Below are positions 54,498 to 63,821 of a stretch of DNA of 64,000 nucleotides, piece by piece (positions within the stretch are counted from its first letter, which is position 1; each line of letters begins with the position of its first letter). Made by a program: the position numbers and the translations under genes. The stretch is from Streptomyces huiliensis (GTDB lineage Bacteria > Actinomycetota > Actinomycetes > Streptomycetales > Streptomycetaceae). The notes beneath the pieces were generated by a model. The model did not search any database and was not told the DNA's origin. It worked only from the letters and a program-made list of their open reading frames with translations. Where the stretch lies: assembly GCF_020037025.1 (NCBI RefSeq), contig NZ_JAIQLH010000043.1, positions 1 through 64,000 on the forward strand, read 5' to 3'.

Positions 54498-54513
54498 TTT
54501 CGTATGCGGTCGC

Positions 54514-55500
54514 TCAGCGCTCGGCGGCGGCCAGTTTCGCCGGCTCGGGCTCCGCGGCGGGGGACGGGAGCGTCACGAGCTCGCCGCGGTCCCGCAGCGA
54601 GAGGAAGGCCCGCAGGACGGCGATCCAGACCAGGCAGGATCCGAACATGTGCGTGCCGACGACGAACTCGGGCGAGTCGTTGAAGTACTGCACGTAGCCG
54701 ACGGCGCCCTGCAGCATCAGGACGGCGAACAGCTCCACCACCCGGCGGCGCGGCCCGCCCGGCGCCTTCACGGCGCGCAGCGCGAACCACAGCGCCACCG
54801 TCAGGCCGAGCACGATGAACACCAGGTCCACGTGGAGCTGGGTGATCTCCCGGAAGTTCAGCGGGATGCGGTGGACGTCCTTCGACGCGTCGCCCGCGTG
54901 CTGCCCCGAGCCGGTGACCACCGTGCCCGCCACGATCAGCAGGACGGTCGAGACGACCAGCACCCAGCTCAGCTGGCGGACCGGGCGGGCCACCAGGTCG
55001 CGCGGCGCGTCGTCGCCCTCACCGGACCGGTGCCACATGACCACGGCGACGGTCAGCAGCGCCGTCGCGGCGAGGAAGTGCGCGGCGACGATGTACGGGT
55101 TGAGGCCGGTGAGGACCGTGACGCCGCCGATGATGCCGTTGCCCGCGACGATCCAGAACTGGGCCCAGCCCAGCCGGGTCAGGTCCCGGCGGCGCGGGCT
55201 CCGGGCGCGGGCCGCGATGATCGCGATGCCGACGACCACGCAGAGCACGTAGGTCAGCATGCGGTTGGTGAACTCGATGACGCCGTTGATGCCCATCGCC
55301 GGGGTGGGCGTGAGGCTGTCCTCGGTGCAGGTCGGCCACGTCGGGCAGCCCAGACCGGACTGCGTGAGCCGGACCGCGCCACCCGTCACCACGATGATCA
55401 CGCCCATGACGACGCAGGCGAACGCGGCCCGCCGGACGAAGCGCGCGGAGGGCTGCCAGCGGTCGGCGATGGCCTGCAGAGGATTCAGCGAATTCGGCAC
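54514..55500 (-). CDS. ctaA: heme A synthase
   Basis: CtaA (COX15-type) oxidises heme O to heme A. The 328-residue protein has eight predicted membrane helices. The cysteine pair LGCPTWPTC near residue 51 and ligand histidines AAHFLAA near 139, LHVDLVF near 223 and GTHMFGS near 285 fit the family. GTG 55500 (MPNSLNPLQAI) is the start; a TACGAT -10-like box at 55509-55514 (minus strand) suggests a near-leaderless transcript. Its partner ctaB is 1.5 kb away. A strong bidirectional terminator follows. Confidence 0.94.
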   Translation of the reverse strand: MPNSLNPLQAIADRWQPSARFVRRAAFACVVMGVIIVVTGGAVRLTQSGLGCPTWPTCTEDSLTPTPAMGINGVIEFTNRMLTYVLCVVVGIAIIAARARSPRRRDLTRLGWAQFWIVAGNGIIGGVTVLTGLNPYIVAAHFLAATALLTVAVVMWHRSGEGDDAPRDLVARPVRQLSWVLVVSTVLLIVAGTVVTGSGQHAGDASKDVHRIPLNFREITQLHVDLVFIVLGLTVALWFALRAVKAPGGPRRRVVELFAVLMLQGAVGYVQYFNDSPEFVVGTHMFGSCLVWIAVLRAFLSLRDRGELVTLPSPAAEPEPAKLAAAER

Positions 55501-55605
55501 GGGCTCATCGTAAGGGCCCGCTTGTGCATGGATTCACGAGGGGTGGGGCGGGGCGCGAAAGCCGAGGTGAGCGCCGTGTCATCGGCGCTCACGCCGGCCG
55601 CGTGA

Positions 55606-56376
55606 TCACTCCCAGCGGAAGAAGCGGGCCGCCGCGCCGAGGCCCAGCACCGCCCACACGGCGAGGATGCCGAGGTCCCGCCAGGGCATCCCGGCGCCGT
55701 CCCGCAGCACGTCCCGGAGCCCGTCGGAGAGGGCCGAGATCGGCAGCAGCTCCAGCACCGCCCGGGCGGCGTCCGGGAAGCGGTCCAGCGGCACGATCAC
55801 GCCACCGCCGACGAGCAGCAGCAGGAAGACCAGGTTCGCCGCCGCCAGGGTCGCCTCCGCCTTCAGCGTGCCCGCCATCAGCAGGCCGAGGCCGGAGAAC
55901 GCGGCCGTGCCGAGGACGAGCAGCAGGAGGACAGCGAACGGGTTGCCGTGCGGCGACCAGCCGAGCGCGAACGCGATCACCGTCAGCAGGACGACCTGGA
56001 GTACCTCGGTGACCAGCACCGACGCCGTCTTGGCGGCCATCAGCCCCCAGCGCGGCAGCGGGGACGCGCCGAGCCGCTTGAGCACCCCGTACCGCCGGTC
56101 GAAGCCGGTGGCGATGGCCTGGCCGGTGAAGGCGGTGGACAACACGGCCAGGGCGAGGATGCCGGGGGCGAGGAAGTCGACCGCCTTCCCGTCGCCCGTG
56201 TCCACGACGTCGACCGTGCTGAAGAGGACCAGCAGCAGCGTCGGGATGACGACCGTCAGCAGCAGCTGCTCGCCGTTGCGCAGCAGCATCCGGGTCTCCA
56301 GCGCGGCCTGCGCGCGGATCATCCGGGGGAGGGGGGCGGCGCCGGGGCGGGGGGCGAAGGTTCCCGGGGTGGTCAT
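55606..56376 (-). CDS. ABC-2 type transporter permease
   Basis: A 256-residue membrane protein of the ABC-2 exporter class, with about six helices: EQLLLTVVIPTLLLVLFSTVDV, GILALAVLSTAFTGQAIATGFDRRYG near residue 85, and GWSPHGNPFAVLLLLVLG. The ERRYG-like FDRRYGVLKRL loop is typical of DrrB-type drug or lipid exporters. ATG 56376 overlaps the ATPase stop by four bases (ATGA), so the two form one exporter. The substrate is unknown. Longer frame extension to 56643 is antisense to nothing useful and is not supported. Confidence 0.87.
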   Translation of the reverse strand: MTTPGTFAPRPGAAPLPRMIRAQAALETRMLLRNGEQLLLTVVIPTLLLVLFSTVDVVDTGDGKAVDFLAPGILALAVLSTAFTGQAIATGFDRRYGVLKRLGASPLPRWGLMAAKTASVLVTEVLQVVLLTVIAFALGWSPHGNPFAVLLLLVLGTAAFSGLGLLMAGTLKAEATLAAANLVFLLLLVGGGVIVPLDRFPDAARAVLELLPISALSDGLRDVLRDGAGMPWRDLGILAVWAVLGLGAAARFFRWE

Positions 56377-57320
56377 GCGCGCAGCTCCTTGCCCGTCAGT
56401 TCGAGGAAGACGTCCTCCAGGGTGTGCCGCTCCACGGCTATCCGGTCCGGCATCACGCCGTGCTGCGCGCACCAGGTGGTCACCGTGGCGAGCAGCTGCG
56501 GGTCGACGGAGCCGGTGACCCGGTACGAGCCGGGGGTGAGCTCGACGGCCGCGCAGTCGGCGGGGAGGGCCTTGAGGAGGGAGGCGACGTCCAGGCCGGC
56601 CCGGCCGGTGAAGCGGAGGGTGTTCTCCGCGCCGCCCTTGCACAGCTCCTCGGGGCTGCCCTGGGCGATGACCCGGCCGGCGTCGATGATCGCGACGTCG
56701 TCGGCGAGCTCCTCCGCCTCCTCCATGTGGTGGGTGGTGAGCACGACGGTGACGCCGTCCTCGCGCAGCTCCCGGACCAGGTCCCAGGTCGCGCGGCGCG
56801 CCTGGGGGTCGAGGCCGGCCGTGGGCTCGTCCAGGAAGACCAGCTCGGGGCGGCCGACCACGGCCATGGCCAGGGAGAGCCGCTGCTGCTGGCCGCCGGA
56901 GAGCCGCCGGTACGTCGTGCGTCCGCAGGAGTCCAGGCCGAGGCGTTCGATCAGCATGCCCACGTCCAGCGGGTGGGCGTGCAGGGCGGCCAAGTGCCGC
57001 AGCATCTCGTCGGCGCGGGCGCCCGAGTAGATCCCGCCGCTCTGCAGCATCACGCCGACGCGCGGGCGCAGGGTGGCGGCGTCGGCCACCGGATCGAGGC
57101 CGAGGACGCGGACGGTGCCGGCGTCGGGGCGGCGGTAGCCCTCGCAGGTCTCGACGGTGGTGGTCTTGCCGGCCCCGTTGGGGCCGAGGACGGCGGTGAG
57201 GGTGCCGGCCGCGACGGACAGGTCGAGACCGTCCACCGCGGTCTTCCGCCCGTACCGCTTGACGAGGCCGTGGACCTCGACCGCCGGGGTCCGGGGGTCC
57301 TCCGGGAAGGCGCTGCGCAT
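56373..57320 (-). CDS. ABC transporter ATP-binding protein
   Basis: A 315-residue ATPase of the DrrA/NatA type. Walker A is GPNGAGKTTTVE near residue 46. The signature is LSGGQQQRL near 141 and Walker B LVFLDEPTAGLD near 161, with the switch histidine in VVLTTHHMEEAE near 193. A C-terminal extension of about 90 residues (RFTGRAGLDVASLLKAL onward) is usual in this group. ATG 57320 has TAGACT 10-15 bases upstream on the minus strand, suggesting a short leader. It pairs with the downstream permease. It is divergent from sufR. Confidence 0.9.
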   Translation of the reverse strand: MRSAFPEDPRTPAVEVHGLVKRYGRKTAVDGLDLSVAAGTLTAVLGPNGAGKTTTVETCEGYRRPDAGTVRVLGLDPVADAATLRPRVGVMLQSGGIYSGARADEMLRHLAALHAHPLDVGMLIERLGLDSCGRTTYRRLSGGQQQRLSLAMAVVGRPELVFLDEPTAGLDPQARRATWDLVRELREDGVTVVLTTHHMEEAEELADDVAIIDAGRVIAQGSPEELCKGGAENTLRFTGRAGLDVASLLKALPADCAAVELTPGSYRVTGSVDPQLLATVTTWCAQHGVMPDRIAVERHTLEDVFLELTGKELRA

Positions 57321-57456
57321 GGCGGGAAGTCTACGAACCCCGCGGGCCTCCCGATGCCGCCGGGGTGCGTGATCGCCGTGCCGGTTAGGTGACCCTTAGT
57401 GATCGAGACCACCGCCGGACGGGGCGTCGAGGCTTGTCCCGGCTCAGGTAATTACG

Positions 57457-57470
57457 CAACAATGGTGTTG
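57457..57470 (+). promoter_or_regulatory. SufR operator CAAC-N6-GTTG
   Basis: CAAC (57457-57460), six bases and GTTG (57467-57470) match exactly the 14-bp SufR-binding palindrome reported for the Streptomyces suf operon, as I remember it. Its last base is the first base of the sufR GTG start. A TAATTA -10-like box is at 57449-57454. Binding here would block initiation and give autorepression. Confidence 0.75.
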
Positions 57471-58327
57471 TGAAATACGCGGGCGAGGCACCGGAAGGGC
57501 CCCCGGCCGGTACGGCCGCCGGACCCGGATCGCCCGTACCCGCGGCCGGTACGCCCGTGCCCGCGGCTCGCGAGGCCGTATCCCCGGTGTCCCCGGCGGC
57601 CCCGGCACGCGAGGAGCAGCGTGCCCACGACGAGCAGCGCGGCACCCGCGCGCGCGTGGCCCGCTCCATCCTCGACCACGGCCCGTCCACCGCCGCCGAG
57701 CTGGCCCTGCGCCTGGAGCTCACCCAGGCGGCGGTCCGCCGCCACCTGGACGTGCTGGCCGCCGAGGGCATGGTCGAGCCCCGCGAGAAGCGGGTCTACG
57801 GCACCCGCACCCGCGGCCGCCCCGCCAAGGTCTTCGTCCTGACGGACTGCGGCCGGGACGCCTTCGACCAGGCCTACGACAAGCTCGCGGCCGACGCCCT
57901 GCGCTGGATCGCCCAGGCCGCCGGCGGCGGCGAGATGGGCGAGGCCGCGGTCGCCGCGTTCGCCCGGGCCCGGATGGCCGCCCAGGCCGAGGGCTACCGG
58001 GCGGCCCTGGAGGCCGCGCCCCCCGAGGAGCGGGCCCGCCTGCTGGCCAGGGCATTGACCGAGGACGGGTACGCTGCTACGGCGCGCACAGCGCCGGTCG
58101 GCGAACAGCTCTGCCAGCACCACTGCCCGGTCGCCCATGTCGCCGAGCAGTTCCCGCAGCTGTGCGAGGCGGAGACCGAGGTCTTCTCCCGCCTGCTCGG
58201 GACGCATGTGCAACGTCTTGCCACCATCGCCCACGGCGACGGGGTGTGCACGACGTTCATCCCCAAGACAGCGTCCACCGAGACGACCACCGCATCCACC
58301 AGCACGGCCGGGAGGAACCCCGCATGA
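57470..58327 (+). CDS. sufR: iron-sulfur sensing repressor SufR
   Basis: SufR is an ArsR/DeoR-like winged-helix repressor that carries an Fe-S cluster and represses the suf operon when clusters are plentiful. The 285-residue protein has a Pro/Ala-rich N-terminal tail (about 1-45). The wHTH follows at about 55-110 ([41 protein letters not shown]). The cluster ligands are Cys215, Cys219 and Cys232, spaced C-x3-C-x12-C as in known SufR proteins. GTG 57470 begins at the operator, so the leader must be very short. The gene overlaps sufB by four bases. It starts the suf operon. Confidence 0.92.
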   Translation: MKYAGEAPEGPPAGTAAGPGSPVPAAGTPVPAAREAVSPVSPAAPAREEQRAHDEQRGTRARVARSILDHGPSTAAELALRLELTQAAVRRHLDVLAAEGMVEPREKRVYGTRTRGRPAKVFVLTDCGRDAFDQAYDKLAADALRWIAQAAGGGEMGEAAVAAFARARMAAQAEGYRAALEAAPPEERARLLARALTEDGYAATARTAPVGEQLCQHHCPVAHVAEQFPQLCEAETEVFSRLLGTHVQRLATIAHGDGVCTTFIPKTASTETTTASTSTAGRNPA

Positions 58328-59745
58328 CTCTCCCCACGGAGACTGCCCACCCTGAGCTTGAGGGCCTGGGCACGTACGAATACGGCTGGGCCGACTCCGA
58401 CGCGGCCGGCGCCGCGGCCAAGCGCGGCCTCTCCGAGGAGGTCGTCCGCGACATCTCGGCGAAGAAGTCCGAGCCGGAGTGGATGCTCAAGCTGCGTCTG
58501 AAGGGCCTGCGGCTCTTCGACAAGAAGCCCATGCCGACCTGGGGCTCCGACCTCACCGGCATCGACTTCGACAACATCAAGTACTTCGTCCGCTCCACGG
58601 AGAAGCAGGCCGCCTCCTGGGAGGACCTGCCCGAGGACATCAAGAACACCTACGACAAGCTGGGCATCCCCGAGGCGGAGAAGCAGCGCCTCGTCGCCGG
58701 TGTCGCCGCCCAGTACGAGTCCGAGGTCGTCTACCACCAGATCCGTGAGGACCTGGAGGAGCAGGGCGTCATCTTCCTGGACACCGACACCGCCCTGAAG
58801 GAGCACCCCGAGCTCTTCCAGGAGTACTTCGGCACGGTCATCCCGGTCGGTGACAACAAGTTCGCCTCGCTGAACTCGGCCGTGTGGTCCGGTGGCTCCT
58901 TCATCTACGTCCCGCCGGGCGTTCACGTCGACATCCCGCTCCAGGCCTACTTCCGGATCAACACGGAGAACATGGGCCAGTTCGAGCGGACGCTGATCAT
59001 CGTCGACGAGAACGCCTACGTGCACTACGTCGAGGGCTGCACCGCCCCGATCTACTCCTCCGACTCGCTGCACAGTGCCGTCGTGGAGATCATCGTCAAG
59101 AAGGGTGGCCGCTGCCGCTACACGACCATCCAGAACTGGTCGAACAACGTCTACAACCTGGTCACCAAGCGCGCCGTGGCGTACGAGGGCGCGACCATGG
59201 AGTGGGTCGACGGCAACATCGGCTCCAAGGTGACGATGAAGTACCCCGCCGTCTACCTGATGGGCGAGCACGCCAAGGGCGAGACGCTGTCCATCGCCTT
59301 CTCCGGCGAGGGCCAGCACCAGGACGCCGGCGCCAAGATGGTCCACATGGCGCCCAACACCTCCTCCAACATCGTCTCCAAGTCGGTGGCGCGGGGCGGC
59401 GGCCGTACCTCGTACCGCGGTCTCATCGAGATCGGTGAGGGCGCCCACGGCTCCAAGTCCAACGTGCTCTGCGACGCGCTGCTGGTGGACACCATCTCCC
59501 GTTCGGACACCTACCCCTACGTGGACGTCCGCGAGGACGACGTGTCCATGGGCCACGAGGCGACCGTCTCCAAGGTCAGCGACGACCAGCTCTTCTACCT
59601 GATGAGCCGCGGTCTGTCGGAGGACGAGGCCATGGCGATGATCGTGCGCGGCTTCGTCGAGCCGATCGCCCGCGAGCTGCCGATGGAGTACGCGCTGGAG
59701 CTCAACCGGCTGATCGAGCTGCAGATGGAAGGCTCGGTCGGCTGA
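58324..59745 (+). CDS. sufB: Fe-S cluster assembly protein SufB
   Basis: SufB is the scaffold half of the SufBC2D complex that assembles Fe-S clusters. The 473-residue protein carries the family blocks [17 protein letters not shown] near residue 50 and [20 protein letters not shown] near 137. [25 protein letters not shown] near 236 includes the conserved cysteine. [30 protein letters not shown] is near 416. No intein is present, unlike in some mycobacteria. ATG 58324 overlaps the sufR stop (ATGA). Confidence 0.97.
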   Translation: MTLPTETAHPELEGLGTYEYGWADSDAAGAAAKRGLSEEVVRDISAKKSEPEWMLKLRLKGLRLFDKKPMPTWGSDLTGIDFDNIKYFVRSTEKQAASWEDLPEDIKNTYDKLGIPEAEKQRLVAGVAAQYESEVVYHQIREDLEEQGVIFLDTDTALKEHPELFQEYFGTVIPVGDNKFASLNSAVWSGGSFIYVPPGVHVDIPLQAYFRINTENMGQFERTLIIVDENAYVHYVEGCTAPIYSSDSLHSAVVEIIVKKGGRCRYTTIQNWSNNVYNLVTKRAVAYEGATMEWVDGNIGSKVTMKYPAVYLMGEHAKGETLSIAFSGEGQHQDAGAKMVHMAPNTSSNIVSKSVARGGGRTSYRGLIEIGEGAHGSKSNVLCDALLVDTISRSDTYPYVDVREDDVSMGHEATVSKVSDDQLFYLMSRGLSEDEAMAMIVRGFVEPIARELPMEYALELNRLIELQMEGSVG

Positions 59746-59804
59746 CGCCCGCCGCCTTCGACCGCAGCGACCCTTTTTGACAGGAAGAGAGCACCACGAC
59801 AGCC

Positions 59805-60986
59805 ATGGCTGACAACACTCCCGCCGGCAGCACCACCGACGGCGCCATCCAGGTGGGCGGGGCCAAGCAGCCCATCGACGCGCGGGTCAGCGCCCCCGCC
59901 TCGTACGACGTCGCCGACTTCCCCGTGCCGCACGGCCGTGAGGAGGAGTGGCGGTTCACCCCGCTGGAGCGCCTCCGCGGCCTGCACGACGGCACCGCGG
60001 TGGCCGACGGCGCCGGCGTCAAGGTCGAGGTGACCGCCCCCGAAGGCGTCACCGTGGAGACCGTCGGCCGGGACGACGCCCGGCTCGGCAAGGCCGGCAA
60101 GCCCGTCGACCGGGTGGCCGCCCAGGCGTACAGCTCCTTCGAGAAGGCGTCCGTCGTCTCGATCCCCAAGAACACCGTGCTCACCGAGCCCGTGCGGATC
60201 GCCGTGCACGGCGAGGGCGGCGTGGCCTACGGCCACCAGGTCGTCGAGATCGGCGCCTTCTCCGAGGCCATCGTCGTCATCGACCACACCGGCGACGCCA
60301 CCCTGGCCGCCAACGTCGAGTACCTGCTCGGCGACGGCGCCAAGCTCACCGTCGTCTCCGTCCAGGACTGGGACGACTCGGCGGTGCACGCCGCGCAGCA
60401 CACCGCGCTGGTCGGCCGCGACGCCCGCTTCAAGTCCGTGATCGTCACCTTCGGCGGCGACCTGGTCCGGCTGCACCCGCGCGTCGTCTACGGCGCCCCC
60501 GGTGGCGAGGCCGAGCTCTACGGCCTGTACTTCACCGACAACGGCCAGCACCAGGAGCACCGCCTCTTCGTCGACCACGACACGCCGCACTGCCGCAGCA
60601 ACGTGGTCTTCAAGGGCGCCCTCCAGGGCAAGGACGCGCACGCCGTCTGGATCGGCGACGTCCTCATCCGCGCCGCGGCCGAGGGCACCGACACCTACGA
60701 GCTCAACCGCAACCTCGTCCTCACCGACGGCGCCCGCGTCGACTCGGTCCCCAACCTGGAGATCGAGACCGGTGAGATCGTCGGCGCCGGCCACGCCTCG
60801 GCGACCGGCCGCTTCGACGACGAGCAGCTGTTCTACCTGATGGCCCGCGGCATCCCGGCCGACGAGGCCCGCCGGCTGGTCGTCCGCGGCTTCTTCGCCG
60901 AGCTCGTCCAGCAGATCGGCATTCCCGAGCTGGAGGAGCGCCTGATCGCCAAGATCGAGGCCGAGCTGGAGGCGTCCGTCGCATGA
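59805..60986 (+). CDS. sufD: Fe-S cluster assembly protein SufD
   Basis: SufD pairs with SufB and SufC. The 393-residue protein has the SufBD core: EEEWRFTPLERLRG near residue 46, LYGLYFTDNGQHQEH near 239 and HCRSNVVFKGALQGKDAHAVWIGDVLI near 263. The C-terminal FDDEQLFYLMARGIPADEARRLVVRGFFAEL is near 340. ATG 59805 has AGGAAGAGA about 15 bases upstream, somewhat far; a 59-base gap separates it from sufB. It overlaps the Rieske gene (ATGA). Confidence 0.96.
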   Translation: MADNTPAGSTTDGAIQVGGAKQPIDARVSAPASYDVADFPVPHGREEEWRFTPLERLRGLHDGTAVADGAGVKVEVTAPEGVTVETVGRDDARLGKAGKPVDRVAAQAYSSFEKASVVSIPKNTVLTEPVRIAVHGEGGVAYGHQVVEIGAFSEAIVVIDHTGDATLAANVEYLLGDGAKLTVVSVQDWDDSAVHAAQHTALVGRDARFKSVIVTFGGDLVRLHPRVVYGAPGGEAELYGLYFTDNGQHQEHRLFVDHDTPHCRSNVVFKGALQGKDAHAVWIGDVLIRAAAEGTDTYELNRNLVLTDGARVDSVPNLEIETGEIVGAGHASATGRFDDEQLFYLMARGIPADEARRLVVRGFFAELVQQIGIPELEERLIAKIEAELEASVA

Positions 60987-61312
60987 CCTACGTACGCGTC
61001 GCCGCGCTCGGTGAACTGGAGGATGACACGCCCAAGCGGGTGGAGGTCGACGGCACCCCCGTGTCGATCGTCCGCACCGAGGGCGAGGTCTTCGCCATCC
61101 ACGACATCTGCTCGCACGCCAACGTCTCGCTCTCCGAGGGCGAGGTGGAGGACTGCGCCATCGAATGCTGGCTGCACGGCTCCACCTTCGACCTGCGCAC
61201 CGGAAAGCCCTCGGGTCTCCCGGCCACCCGACCGGTCCCCGTTTACCCCGTCAAGATCGAAGGAGACGGCCCAGACGCGTCTGTGCTCGTTTCCATCACC
61301 CAGGAGTCCTGA
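60983..61312 (+). CDS. Rieske-type ferredoxin of the suf operon
   Basis: A 109-residue soluble Rieske ferredoxin, like the small subunit of non-heme iron oxygenases. Ligands are CSHANVSLS near residue 43 and CWLHGSTFDLRTGKPSG near 64. No signal peptide. It is encoded between sufD and sufC and overlaps sufD by four bases, an arrangement I know from actinobacterial suf operons. It may deliver electrons for cluster assembly or repair; this role is inferred from position. Confidence 0.9.
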   Translation: MTYVRVAALGELEDDTPKRVEVDGTPVSIVRTEGEVFAIHDICSHANVSLSEGEVEDCAIECWLHGSTFDLRTGKPSGLPATRPVPVYPVKIEGDGPDASVLVSITQES

Positions 61313-61319
61313 GTTCCCC

Positions 61320-62084
61320 ATGGCAACGCTTGAGATCCACGACCTGCACGTCTCCGTCGACGCCGAAGGCGGCCCCCGGGAGATCCTGCGTGGCGTCGAC
61401 CTGACCGTGAAGCAGGGCGAGACCCACGCCATCATGGGCCCGAACGGCTCCGGCAAGTCCACCCTGGCCTACTCGCTGGCGGGCCACCCCAAGTACACGA
61501 TCACCGGCGGCACCGTCACCCTCGACGGCGAGGACGTCCTGGAGATGTCCGTCGACGAGCGCGCCCGCGCCGGCGTCTTCCTCGCCATGCAGTACCCGGT
61601 CGAGGTGCCCGGCGTCTCGGTCTCCAACTTCCTCCGCACCTCCGCCACCGCGATCCGCGGCGAGGCCCCCAAGCTGCGCACCTGGGTCAAGGAGGTCAAG
61701 GAGTCCATGGCGCGCCTGCACATGGACCCCTCCTTCGCCGAGCGCAACGTCAACGAGGGCTTCTCCGGTGGTGAGAAGAAGCGGCACGAGATCCTCCAGC
61801 TGGAGCTCCTCAAGCCGAAGATCGCGATTCTGGACGAGACCGACTCGGGCCTGGACGTCGACGCCCTGCGCATCGTCTCCGAGGGCGTCAACCGGGTCCG
61901 TGACACCGGTGAGGTGGGCACCCTGCTGATCACGCACTACACCCGCATCCTGCGCTACATCAAGCCGGACTTCGTGCACGTGTTCGCGAACGGCCGCATC
62001 GCCGAGTCCGGCGGCGCCGAGCTCGCCGACAAGCTGGAGGAAGAGGGCTACGAGGCGTACACGACGGGAGGCGTCACCGCGTGA
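61320..62084 (+). CDS. sufC: Fe-S cluster assembly ATPase SufC
   Basis: SufC is the ABC-type ATPase of SufBC2D. The 254-residue protein has Walker A GPNGSGKSTLAYSLAGHP near residue 40, the SufC-specific LAMQYPVEVPGVSVSNFLR near 96 and signature FSGGEKKRHEILQLELL near 148. Walker B is IAILDETDSGLDVDALR near 170, with histidine in LLITHYTRILRYI near 203. ATG 61320 lies 7 bases after the Rieske stop, with CAGGAG inside that gene's end. The start of sufS overlaps its stop by four bases. Confidence 0.97.
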   Translation: MATLEIHDLHVSVDAEGGPREILRGVDLTVKQGETHAIMGPNGSGKSTLAYSLAGHPKYTITGGTVTLDGEDVLEMSVDERARAGVFLAMQYPVEVPGVSVSNFLRTSATAIRGEAPKLRTWVKEVKESMARLHMDPSFAERNVNEGFSGGEKKRHEILQLELLKPKIAILDETDSGLDVDALRIVSEGVNRVRDTGEVGTLLITHYTRILRYIKPDFVHVFANGRIAESGGAELADKLEEEGYEAYTTGGVTA

Positions 62085-63337
62085 CACATATCCCGGGGCT
62101 CCTCGACACCGAGGCGATCCGCAAGGACTTCCCCATCCTCGACCGCGTCCTGCACGACGGCAAGAAGCTCGTCTACCTGGACAACGCGGCGACTTCGCAG
62201 AAGCCGCGCCAGGTGCTCGACGTCATCAACGAGTACTACGAGCAGCACAACGCCAACGTGCACCGCGGTGTCCACGTCCTCGCCGAGGAGGCCACCGCGC
62301 TGTACGAGGGCGCGCGCGACAAGATCGCCGCGTTCGTCAACGCGCCCAGCCGCGACGAGGTCATATTCACCAAGAACGCCTCGGAAGCGCTCAACCTCGT
62401 GGCGAACATGCTCGGCTGGGCCGACGAGCCCTACCGGGTGGACCACGACACCGAGATCGTCATCACGGAGATGGAGCACCACTCCAACATCGTCCCGTGG
62501 CAGCTGCTCGCGCAGCGCACCGGCGCGAAGCTGAAGTGGTTCGGGCTGACCGACGACGGCCGGCTCGACCTGTCGAACATCGAGCAGGTCATCACCGAGA
62601 AGACCAAGGTCGTCTCGTTCGTGCTGGTCTCCAACATCCTGGGCACGGTCAACCCGGTCGAGGCGATCGTCCGCCGCGCCCAGGAGGTCGGAGCGCTGGT
62701 CGTCGTCGACGCCTCGCAGGCCGCGCCGCACATGCCGCTGGACGTCCAGGCGCTCCAGGCCGACTTCGTGGCCTTCACCGGCCACAAGATGTGCGGCCCG
62801 GACGGCATCGGCGTGCTGTGGGGCCGCCAGGAGCTGCTGGAGGACCTGCCGCCGTTCCTCGGCGGCGGCGAGATGATCGAGACCGTCTCGATGCACTCGT
62901 CCACCTACGCCCCGGCGCCGCACAAGTTCGAGGCCGGTACGCCCCCGATCGCCCAGGCCATCGGCCTCGGCGCGGCCGTGGACTACCTCACCTCGATCGG
63001 CATGGACAAGATCGCGCGGCACGAGCACGCGATCACCCAGTACGCGATCCAGCGGCTCCAGGAGGTCCCCGACCTCCGGCTGATCGGCCCCACCACGGCC
63101 GAGGACCGCGGCGCCGCGATCTCCTTCACGCTCGGCGACATCCACCCGCACGACGTGGGCCAGGTCCTCGACGAGCAGGGCATCGCCGTCCGGGTCGGCC
63201 ACCACTGCGCGCGGCCCGTCTGCCTGCGGTACGGAATTCCGGCGACCACGCGGGCGTCGTTCTACCTGTACTCCACCCCCGGCGAGGTCGACGCGCTGGT
63301 CGAGGGCCTGGAGCACGTCCGGAACTTCTTCGGCTGA
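62081..63337 (+). CDS. sufS: cysteine desulfurase SufS
   Basis: SufS releases sulfur from cysteine as persulfide for cluster assembly. The 418-residue PLP enzyme has YLDNAATSQKPRQVL near residue 31, the cofactor lysine Lys236 in FTGHKMCGPDGIGVLWG, and the persulfide cysteine Cys376 in GHHCARPVCLRYG. This is the type II (SufS/CsdA) form. GTG 62081 overlaps the sufC stop. sufU, its sulfur acceptor, follows 13 bases later. Confidence 0.96.
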   Translation: MTHIPGLLDTEAIRKDFPILDRVLHDGKKLVYLDNAATSQKPRQVLDVINEYYEQHNANVHRGVHVLAEEATALYEGARDKIAAFVNAPSRDEVIFTKNASEALNLVANMLGWADEPYRVDHDTEIVITEMEHHSNIVPWQLLAQRTGAKLKWFGLTDDGRLDLSNIEQVITEKTKVVSFVLVSNILGTVNPVEAIVRRAQEVGALVVVDASQAAPHMPLDVQALQADFVAFTGHKMCGPDGIGVLWGRQELLEDLPPFLGGGEMIETVSMHSSTYAPAPHKFEAGTPPIAQAIGLGAAVDYLTSIGMDKIARHEHAITQYAIQRLQEVPDLRLIGPTTAEDRGAAISFTLGDIHPHDVGQVLDEQGIAVRVGHHCARPVCLRYGIPATTRASFYLYSTPGEVDALVEGLEHVRNFFG

Positions 63338-63350
63338 TGGGCAGCGGACT

Positions 63351-63821
63351 GTGAAGCTTGATTCGATGTACCAGGACGTCATCCTGGACCACTACAAGCA
63401 CCCGCACGGCCGGGGCTTGCGGGACGGCGACGCCGAGGTGCACCACGTCAATCCGACGTGCGGCGACGAGATCACCCTGCGCGTCCGGCTCTCCGGTGAG
63501 ACGATCGAAGACGTCTCGTACGAGGGCCAGGGCTGTTCCATCAGCCAGGCCAGCGCCTCGGTCCTCAACGACCTGCTGGTCGGCAAGGAGCTCGACGACG
63601 CCCGGCGGATCCAGGAGACCTTCCTGGAGCTGATGCAGTCCAAGGGCAAGGTCGAGCCGGACGACGCGATGGAGGAGGTACTGGAGGACGCGGTCGCGTT
63701 CGCCGGTGTCTCCAAGTACCCCGCGCGGGTGAAGTGCGCCCTGCTGAGCTGGATGGCCTGGAAGGACGCGACCGCCCAGGCGCTGGGCGAGCACCCCGAG
63801 AGCACGAGGAAGACGGTATGA
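63351..63821 (+). CDS. sufU: sulfur transfer protein SufU
   Basis: SufU is the zinc-containing sulfur acceptor of SufS in Gram-positives. The 156-residue protein has the three ligand cysteines Cys37 (NPTCGD), Cys62 (GQGCSISQAS) and Cys129 (RVKCALLSW). The approximately 18-residue insertion that separates SufU from IscU, ending GKVEPDDAMEEVLEDAVAF, is present. GTG 63351 opens MKLDSMYQDVILDHYKHPHG. It overlaps the next gene by four bases (ATGA). Confidence 0.96.
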   Translation: MKLDSMYQDVILDHYKHPHGRGLRDGDAEVHHVNPTCGDEITLRVRLSGETIEDVSYEGQGCSISQASASVLNDLLVGKELDDARRIQETFLELMQSKGKVEPDDAMEEVLEDAVAFAGVSKYPARVKCALLSWMAWKDATAQALGEHPESTRKTV

